This document shows positions 58,385 through 64,000 of a DNA stretch of 64,000 bases, piece after piece. How positions within the stretch are numbered: the stretch's first letter is position 1; every line of letters begins with the position of its first letter. The position numbers and the translations under genes were made by a program. The notes beneath the pieces were generated by a model. It worked only from the letters and a program-made list of their open reading frames with translations. It searched no databases and was not told where the DNA came from. Source of the DNA: Streptomyces sp. ITFR-21 (GTDB lineage Bacteria > Actinomycetota > Actinomycetes > Streptomycetales > Streptomycetaceae). The stretch covers positions 1,149,501 to 1,213,500 of the forward strand of contig NZ_CP134605.1 in the NCBI RefSeq assembly GCF_031844685.1, written 5' to 3'.

Positions 58385-59409
58385 AGATCGATCTGACCGA
58401 CACGACGTCCTCCCGGATCAACGCCGCGCTGATCCGGGCGCGGCGGGCCATCGGCACCCCGGCCGTCGGGATGGTGCTGACCCTGGTCGTCGTCACCGAC
58501 GAGGGCAGTGCCTACGACGCGCTGAAGGCGGCCGGCGACGCGTCCCGTGAGCACCCGTCGCGGATCATCGCCGTCATCAAGCGCCCCGGCCGCTCGCCGC
58601 GGGACCGGGCCAGCGCGCGACTGGACGCCGAGGTGCTGGTGGGCGCCGACGCGGGCACCGGCGAGACGGTGATCCTGCGGATGCACGGCGAGCTCGCCAG
58701 CCACGCCGAGTCGGTGGTGCTGCCGCTGCTGCTGCCGGACGCCCCCGTCGTTTTGTGGTGGCCGGAGGCCGGGCCGCCCAACCCATCGATCGACCCGCTG
58801 GGCCGGCTCGGACAGCGCAGGATCACCGACGCCGCCTCGGCCGAGGATCCGGTGGGGGCGATCGGCACCCGCGCGGACACCTACGCGCCGGGCGACACCG
58901 ACCTGGCCTGGACCCGGATCACCCCGTGGCGTTCGATGCTGGCGGCCGCCCTGGACCAGAAGCACTCCGCGATCACCGCGGCGACCGTCGAGGGCGAGGC
59001 GTACAACCCGAGCTCGGAGCTGCTGGCGCTGTGGCTGGCCGACCGGCTCGGGGTCGCGGTGGACCGCAAGGTCACCGACGGGCCGGGCATCACCGCGGTC
59101 CGGCTCTACACCGCGGACGGCGACATCTGCCTGGACCGCCCGGACGGACGGCTGGCGCTGCTGGCGGTCCCCGGGCAGCCCGACCGGCATGTGGCGCTCA
59201 AGCGGCGGGAGACCTCCGAGCTGCTCGCCGAGGAGCTGCGCCGGCTGGACCCCGACGACATATACCGGACCACGGTGGCCTTCGCGGTCAAGCACCTGAT
59301 CGGCGACCCGGGCAAGGGCGACCACGTCGAGGCGCCCGCCCCGGCCAAGAAGGCGTCGCCCGCCGAGAAGACGTCCCCCGCCGAGAAGAAGGCGGCGTCG
59401 GCCAAGTGA
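58381..59409 (+). CDS. opcA: glucose-6-phosphate dehydrogenase assembly protein OpcA
   Basis: 342 residues: MVLTLVVVTDEGSAYDALKAAGDASREHPSRIIAV, LRMHGELASHAESVVLPLLLPDAPVVLWWP and WTRITPWRSMLAAALD are conserved OpcA segments. The 30-residue Lys/Ala/Pro tail (two copies of SPAEK) is unusual and probably disordered. OpcA binds and activates or assembles Zwf, often under redox control in cyanobacteria. It overlaps zwf by 4 bp and pgl by 4 bp (GTGA). Confidence 0.95.
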   Translation: MKIDLTDTTSSRINAALIRARRAIGTPAVGMVLTLVVVTDEGSAYDALKAAGDASREHPSRIIAVIKRPGRSPRDRASARLDAEVLVGADAGTGETVILRMHGELASHAESVVLPLLLPDAPVVLWWPEAGPPNPSIDPLGRLGQRRITDAASAEDPVGAIGTRADTYAPGDTDLAWTRITPWRSMLAAALDQKHSAITAATVEGEAYNPSSELLALWLADRLGVAVDRKVTDGPGITAVRLYTADGDICLDRPDGRLALLAVPGQPDRHVALKRRETSELLAEELRRLDPDDIYRTTVAFAVKHLIGDPGKGDHVEAPAPAKKASPAEKTSPAEKKAASAK

Positions 59410-60188
59410 GTACGCCACAGGTGGTCGTCCACCGCGACAAGGAGCTGATGGCGCGCGCCGCGGCGGCCAGGCTGATCACGAAGGTCGTGGACGCCCAGGC
59501 CGCGCGGGGCAGCGCGTCGGTGGTGCTCACCGGCGGACGCAACGGCAACGGCCTGCTGGCCGCGCTCGCCGAGTCCCCGGCCCGCGACGCGGTGGACTGG
59601 GCCCACCTGGACCTGTGGTGGGGTGACGAGCGGTTCCTGCCCGACGGCGACCCGGAGCGCAACGTCACCCAGGCCCGGGAGGCGCTGCTCGACAAGGTGC
59701 CGCTCGATCCCCGGCGGGTGCACGCGATGGCGCCCTCCGACGGCGGGTTCGGCTCCGACGTGGAGGCGGCGGCGGCCGAGTACGCCGCCGAGCTCGCGGC
59801 GGCGGCAGCCGCCGAGGACCACGTGCACGTGCCCGCCTTCGACGTGCTGATGCTGGGGGTGGGCCCGGACACCCACGTGGCCTCGCTGTTCCCCGAGCAC
59901 CCCGCCACCCGTGAGGCGGTCCGCACGGTGGTGGGCGTCCACGGCTCCCCCAAGCCGCCGCCCACCCGGATCTCGCTCACCTTCCCCGCCATCCGCGCGG
60001 CCCGCGAGGTCTGGCTGCTCGCGGCGGGCGAGGACAAGGCGGGAGCGGTGGCCCTGGCGCTGTCGGCGCCCGGTGAGATCCAGGCGCCGGCCTCCGGCGC
60101 GTACGGCAGGTCCCGGACCCTGTGGCTGCTCGACCGCGCCGCCGCGGCCAAGCTGCCCGCGCAGCTCTATCCGGCGGCCTCGTCGTAA
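59406..60188 (+). CDS. pgl: 6-phosphogluconolactonase
   Basis: 260 residues, DevB/SOL type: VLTGGRNGNGLLAAL, DWAHLDLWWGDERFLPDGDPERNVTQAREALLDKV, and MLGVGPDTHVASLFPEHPA, where the His of the GPDxHVASLFP motif is catalytic. It hydrolyses 6-phosphogluconolactone, completing the zwf-opcA-pgl step. A perfect hairpin terminator follows at 60234, shared with convergent pgi. Confidence 0.95.
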   Translation: MSTPQVVVHRDKELMARAAAARLITKVVDAQAARGSASVVLTGGRNGNGLLAALAESPARDAVDWAHLDLWWGDERFLPDGDPERNVTQAREALLDKVPLDPRRVHAMAPSDGGFGSDVEAAAAEYAAELAAAAAAEDHVHVPAFDVLMLGVGPDTHVASLFPEHPATREAVRTVVGVHGSPKPPPTRISLTFPAIRAAREVWLLAAGEDKAGAVALALSAPGEIQAPASGAYGRSRTLWLLDRAAAAKLPAQLYPAASS

Positions 60189-60233
60189 CGGCGCCCCGGC
60201 CCGGCGCGCGCCGGCCGGGGCCCTCGCAGGTGT

Positions 60234-60262
60234 GGGGGCGGGGGACCTGGTCCCCCGCCCCC
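60234..60262. terminator. bidirectional terminator between pgl and pgi
   Basis: GGGGGCGGGGGACC and GGTCCCCCGCCCCC form a perfect 14-bp stem (60234-60247 with 60249-60262), followed on the plus strand by TTCCTTTTCC. It lies between two convergent genes. Confidence 0.85.
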
Positions 60263-60306
60263 TTCCTTTTCCGCCGTCTTTCCGCCGTCTTTCCGTTGCG
60301 GCCGGG

Positions 60307-61965
60307 TCAGCGCCCCCGCAGCCGGCGGTACTCCGCGACCAGGGCCCTGGTGGACGGGTCGAGGCCCGGCACGTCGGCGCCATCGGTCAGCGCGGGCTCG
60401 ACCCGCTTGGCGAGGACCTTGCCGAGCTCGACACCCCACTGGTCGAAGGAGTCGATGTTCCACACCGCGCCCTGGACGAACACCTTGTGCTCGTAGAGGG
60501 CGATGAGCTGGCCGAGGACCGACGGGGTCAGCTCGGTGGCGAGGATCGTGGTCGTGGGGTGGTTGCCCCGGAAGGTCCGGTGCGGGACGAGTTCCTCCGC
60601 GACGCCTTCGGCCCGCACCTCCTCCGGGGTCTTGCCGAAGGCCAGCGCCTGCGTCTGGGCGAAGAAGTTGGCCATCAGCAGGTCGTGCTGCCCGGCCAGC
60701 GGCCCGAGGTCGGCGACGGGCCGGGCGAAGCCGATGAAGTCCGCCGGGATCAGCTTCGTGCCCTGGTGCAGCAACTGGTAGTACGCGTGCTGCCCGTTGG
60801 TGCCGGGCGTGCCCCACACCACAGGACCGGTCTGCCAGTCCACCGGCCTGCCGTCGCGGTCCACCGACTTGCCGTTGGACTCCATGTCCAGCTGCTGGAG
60901 GTAGGCGGTGAAGCGGCTCAGGTAGTGGCTGTACGGCAGGACGGCGTGCGACTGGGCGTCGTGGAAGTTGCCGTACCAGACGCCCAGCAGGCCGAGCAGC
61001 AGCGGTACGTTCCGCTCCGGCGGCGCGGTCCTGAAGTGCTCGTCCACCAGGTGGAATCCGGCGAGCATCTCGCGGAACGCCTCGGCGCCGATCGCCACCA
61101 TCAGCGACAGGCCGATCGCGGAGTCGTAGGAGTAGCGGCCGCCGACCCAGTCCCAGAACTCGAACATGTTCTGGGTGTCGATGCCGAACTCCGCGACCTT
61201 CTCCGCGTTGGTGGACAGCGCCACGAAGTGCGCCGCCACCGCCTCCTCGCCGGCGCCCAGCCGTCCGAGCAGCCAGTTCTTGGCGGCGGTGGCGTTGGTG
61301 ATGGTCTCGATGGTGGTGAACGTCTTGGACGCGATGATGAACAGCGTCTCGGCGGCGTCCAGGTCCCGTACCGCCTCGTGCAGGTCCGCGCCGTCCACGT
61401 TGGACACGAAGCGGACGGTGAGGTCGCGGCGGGTGTAGGCGCGCAGCGCCTCGTAGGCCATCGCCGGGCCGAGGTCGGAGCCGCCGATGCCGACGTTGAC
61501 GATGTTCTTGATCGGCCGACCGGTGTGGCCGGTCCACTCGCCGGAGCGGATCCGGTCGGCGAACACGGTCATCTTGTAAAGCACCGCGTGGACCGCCTGC
61601 ACGACGTTGTCCCCGTCGAGCGGGATCGACGCGGACTGCGGGGCGCGCAGCGCGGTGTGCAGCACCGCGCGGTTCTCGGTGACGTTGATCCGCTCACCGT
61701 TGAACATCGCGTCCCGCAGGTCGAACACACCGGTGGCCGCCGCCAGTTCGCGCAGCAGCCGCAGTGTCTCGTCGTTGACCAGATGCTTGGAGTAGTCCAG
61801 GTGGAGATCGCCGACCTGGAGGGTGTAGCGGCTGCTCCGCTCGGGGTCGCCGTCGAACAGGTCCCGCAGATGCGCGTCCGCCAGTTCCTCGCGGTGCTTG
61901 GCGAGCGCGTGCCACTCGGGGCGCTGGTCCAGCCGGCGGGGGGTCTGCGCGTTGGTTTCGGACAT
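60307..61965 (-). CDS. pgi: glucose-6-phosphate isomerase
   Basis: 552 residues, full-length [59 protein letters not shown], and [28 protein letters not shown] (catalytic His/Glu region). It links the oxidative pathway operon to glycolysis and gluconeogenesis. ATG at 61965. It reads towards pgl and shares its terminator. Confidence 0.96.
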   Translation of the reverse strand: MSETNAQTPRRLDQRPEWHALAKHREELADAHLRDLFDGDPERSSRYTLQVGDLHLDYSKHLVNDETLRLLRELAAATGVFDLRDAMFNGERINVTENRAVLHTALRAPQSASIPLDGDNVVQAVHAVLYKMTVFADRIRSGEWTGHTGRPIKNIVNVGIGGSDLGPAMAYEALRAYTRRDLTVRFVSNVDGADLHEAVRDLDAAETLFIIASKTFTTIETITNATAAKNWLLGRLGAGEEAVAAHFVALSTNAEKVAEFGIDTQNMFEFWDWVGGRYSYDSAIGLSLMVAIGAEAFREMLAGFHLVDEHFRTAPPERNVPLLLGLLGVWYGNFHDAQSHAVLPYSHYLSRFTAYLQQLDMESNGKSVDRDGRPVDWQTGPVVWGTPGTNGQHAYYQLLHQGTKLIPADFIGFARPVADLGPLAGQHDLLMANFFAQTQALAFGKTPEEVRAEGVAEELVPHRTFRGNHPTTTILATELTPSVLGQLIALYEHKVFVQGAVWNIDSFDQWGVELGKVLAKRVEPALTDGADVPGLDPSTRALVAEYRRLRGR

Positions 61966-62091
61966 CAGTCCACTTCTCCTCGTCCTCGCTGCAGGACCAA
62001 ACTAATTGATGGCGCGGCAGAACGAGATCCGATGGGCCCCGCCCGCACGCGCGTCGCGGGCGAAGGCACCGGACGGCCGGATCGCCCGAGG

Positions 62092-62856
62092 TCAGAAGCC
62101 GTTGCGGTGCAGCCGGCCGGCGTAGCGCGCCTCCAGTACGGCGTTGCGCTCGTGGCCGCCGGGCAGGTTCGCCGAGACGTAGACGGGCACGTCGGCGCCC
62201 TTGGCGATGAGCAGCCCGACCGCCTCGGCGACGACCATCTGCACCAGCAGCGCGGAGGTGATGGTCGAGACCCCGCACAGGGCGCCGCCGCCCGGCAGCG
62301 GCAGGATCGCGTCGCCGGCCGGGGCGCAGTTGTCGAGTACGGCGTCGGCGAGGTCGGCCAGGCGCTGCCCGCTGGGGTGCAGGGCGGGCACGGCCCGGGT
62401 GTGGGTGAGGGAGGTCAGGGCGATCAGCCGGTGGCCGGCCTCCTTGACGTGCAGCGCCATGTCCACGATGGAGTTGTTGACCCCGGAGTTGGAGACGATC
62501 AGGAAGAGGTCCTGCGGGCGCGGGTCGGCCAGCTCGTAGAGCCTGCGGGCCAGCCCAGGCGAGCGTTCCAGCAGCGGGTCGTCCAGGACCGCCCGGTCCG
62601 CGCCGCCGCGCAGCACCAGGTCGGTCAGCCCGATCCGGTTGGTGGGGATCAGCCCGCCGGCCCGCCCGACCAGTTCGAGCACGGTCGCCTGCGAGTGCCC
62701 GGTGCCGAACCCGTGTACCACCCCGTCGGCCGCCACACAGTCCGCAAGCAGCCGCCCGGCGGCGCTCACCGCGTCCTTGTTGGCCCCGACGGCCCGCTCG
62801 ACCGCCGCCCGGCCCTCGTCGGCGAACGCCGCCGCGCTGATCTGTCCCTCGCTCAT
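62092..62856 (-). CDS. SIS-domain phosphosugar-binding protein
   Basis: 254 residues. DGVVHGFGTGHSQATVLELVGRAGGL and LFLIVSNSGVNNSIVDMALHVKEAGHRLIALTSL are the two phosphosugar-binding loops of a SIS domain (the latter matching SxxG...N). PLPGGGALCGVSTITSALLVQMVVAEAVGLL is the helix-rich end. The type resembles MurQ/YfeU-like isomerases or etherases but has extra sequence around the active site. A BadF/NagK-like kinase gene lies upstream on the same strand (531-bp gap), suggesting a joint role in N-acetylglucosamine or N-acetylmuramate recycling. Substrate is inferred. Confidence 0.85.
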   Translation of the reverse strand: MSEGQISAAAFADEGRAAVERAVGANKDAVSAAGRLLADCVAADGVVHGFGTGHSQATVLELVGRAGGLIPTNRIGLTDLVLRGGADRAVLDDPLLERSPGLARRLYELADPRPQDLFLIVSNSGVNNSIVDMALHVKEAGHRLIALTSLTHTRAVPALHPSGQRLADLADAVLDNCAPAGDAILPLPGGGALCGVSTITSALLVQMVVAEAVGLLIAKGADVPVYVSANLPGGHERNAVLEARYAGRLHRNGF

Positions 62857-63387
62857 GCCGTGGGTCCCTTCGCGGAATCGTGATCTTCGGTTGACCGAGC
62901 CGGATTGCTGTCGCCCCGATGAAACAACGAACCAGCCCTACCGTCAACAGCGGTGCGCCCGCGAGCGGCGGTCCGCGGGCCGGCGGGCACCGGCCGGAGC
63001 GCGGGTACGCGGGCCTGTCGGACGGTGCGGAGCCCGGCTCGTGTCGCCGGGCGATCCCGCCGGGCGCGGCCGGTGTTCCCGGTGGCGACGGGCCGACCGC
63101 TGACGCGGGAGGTGTCGAAGCCGGTGTCCTGCTACGGCTGCGCGCCGGTGGCGGCGTTCCCGGCGCGGGGAGAAGGACCGTCGGCACGGTGCCGGACGGC
63201 CCCGCCCGCCGACGGCCGTGCCGGCGGGCTCATCGCGACCCGCGCGGGAGCGGGCACACGGCCCTGGTCCGGCCCGTCCGGACCGCCGCGGGCAGCGCGC
63301 GGGCGCACGGGCGCACGGGCGCACGGGCGCACGGGCGCACGGGCGCACGGGGCAGGCTCGCGGTCGTCAGGGCTCGCGGTCGTCGTG
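62857..63387. other. intergenic region with tandem repeat, no gene seen
   Basis: 531 bp between the kinase stop and the SIS-protein start. Open frames are Arg/Gly-rich and non-protein-like. It contains the (GGGCGCAC)6 array at 63301-63348 and the presumed SIS-gene promoter at its left end. Confidence 0.45.
63301..63348. repeat. 8-bp tandem repeat, six copies
   Basis: Six perfect copies of GGGCGCAC, 40 bp downstream of the kinase stop codon. A variable-number repeat produced by slippage is likely. Confidence 0.85.
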
Positions 63388-64000
63388 CTACAGGAGGGCG
63401 CGGGCCAGGGCCGCGGCGCCGGCCGTGCCGTCGGAGACGGGGAAGACGCGGAGGTCCAGGCCGGCCAGCCGGGCGGTGACGCGGGTCCGCAGCGGGCCGG
63501 CCGGGCCGAGCAGGCCGCCGGTGGTGACCAGCGGTTCGCCGGGGCGCGGCCCGAGGGACCGTACCGTCGCGGACAGCAGCCCGGCCGCCCGGTCGAGCAG
63601 GGCCAGCGCCACCGCGTCCCCCTCGTCCGCCGCCGCCACGACCGCCGGGCTGAGCATCGCCATCCGCGGCGGCGCCTGCTCGTACACCCGGACCACGAGC
63701 CCCTCGGCGAGGTCGTGCCGGGCGTCGAAGCCCCACGCCCGGTCCGGCGGCCCGGCCGCGGCTTGCTCCGGGAAGTAGTGCGCCGCCGCCTTCGCCACCA
63801 GCGACGTCCAGGGCCCGCGGCCGTCCAGTGCGGCCAGGACCGCGCGTACCGCGTGGTTGCCGAGCCAGAAGCCGCTGCCCTCGTCGCCGAGCAGCCAGCC
63901 GTGGCCGTCGGCGACGGCGGCGCGGCGGCGGGCGGTGATCCGCGCGGCGACCGCGCCGGTGCCGGCGATGAGCACCAGGCCGTCGGCGGGGGCGCCGGGG
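63388..64000 (-). CDS. BadF/BadG/BcrA/BcrD-type (N-acetylglucosamine) kinase, 3' part
   Basis: About 204 C-terminal residues; the start lies beyond the window end. GLVLIAGTGAVAARI (phosphate-2/adenosine loop of the ASKHA fold), GHGWLLGDEGSGFWLGNHAVRAVLAAL and VTTGGLLGPAGPLRTRV are typical of the BadF/NagK family. The GDEGSG motif occurs in N-acetylglucosamine kinases. It probably phosphorylates GlcNAc or a related amino sugar recovered from chitin or the cell wall. The SIS-domain gene downstream supports this. Substrate specificity needs the missing N-terminus. Confidence 0.83.
   Translation of the reverse strand, partial: PGAPADGLVLIAGTGAVAARITARRRAAVADGHGWLLGDEGSGFWLGNHAVRAVLAALDGRGPWTSLVAKAAAHYFPEQAAAGPPDRAWGFDARHDLAEGLVVRVYEQAPPRMAMLSPAVVAAADEGDAVALALLDRAAGLLSATVRSLGPRPGEPLVTTGGLLGPAGPLRTRVTARLAGLDLRVFPVSDGTAGAAALARALL

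Noticed and set aside
59911..62883. Plus-strand open frame of about 990 codons opposite pgi and the SIS gene
   Set aside because: Shadow frame with no domain signature; pgi and SIS motifs on the minus strand are unambiguous.
63301..63348. Repeat array considered as CRISPR
   Set aside because: Units are 8 bp, contiguous and without spacers; no cas genes are present.

Overview
The window is a high-GC actinobacterial chromosome segment, almost certainly from Streptomyces or a close relative (Streptomycetaceae). The evidence is the strong G/C bias at third codon positions, frequent GTG starts, tightly overlapping ATGA/GTGA gene junctions, a SigE-family ECF sigma factor, zwf-opcA, a sufR-B-D-Rieske-C-S-U-T operon, actinobacterial-type dapD, and rare TTA leucine codons confined mainly to one cluster. 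No tRNA, rRNA, IS element or CRISPR array was recognised.

Layout. 1-589: 3' end of a CobC-type PLP gene. 1-11.4 kb: catabolic and regulatory genes, notably a split module for oxidative hexuronate degradation (uronate dehydrogenase, 5-dehydro-4-deoxyglucarate dehydratase and 2-oxoglutarate semialdehyde dehydrogenase, with an IclR regulator). A methyltransferase, a sigma factor with its membrane partner, an amidohydrolase and a TIM-barrel protein of unknown role are interspersed. 11.4-13.0 kb: an intact CheY-like receiver, translationally coupled to a rearranged receiver/histidine-kinase fusion that has lost its phosphoacceptor domain and carries a frameshift. 13.3-19.1 kb: double-TerD protein, secreted HNH nuclease, two hypotheticals and dapD.

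19.6-24.0 kb holds a DUF2264 protein (possible glucuronidase family), an MFS permease and a winged-helix regulator. 24.1-41.7 kb is a putative specialised-metabolite cluster without NRPS or PKS. Its leftward arm has SDR, YciI-like, PLP aminotransferase, ATP-grasp, luciferase-like monooxygenase, GH3-type acyl-amido synthetase, an alpha/beta hydrolase with a Cys nucleophile, an enolase-superfamily enzyme and an FAH-family enzyme. Its rightward arm has an MFS exporter, membrane desaturase/hydroxylase, coenzyme-B12 glutamate mutase S and E subunits, quinone-oxidoreductase-like enzyme and a second ATP-grasp. The two arms diverge from a 730-bp non-coding region. The glutamate mutase implies a (2S,3S)-3-methylaspartate building block, and the ligases and GH3 enzyme imply amide or peptide bond formation. 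Three genes carry TTA codons, implying bldA-dependent, developmentally timed expression. The cluster sits between housekeeping dapD and the suf operon, as expected for an accessory insertion in core chromosome.

41.8-64.0 kb is conserved core: the Fe-S assembly operon with a candidate iron-regulator box at its divergent promoter, an ABC-2 exporter, heme A/O synthesis (ctaA, ctaB), the pentose-phosphate operon tkt-tal-zwf-opcA-pgl, convergent pgi, a SIS-domain protein and the start-truncated end of a BadF/NagK-like kinase.
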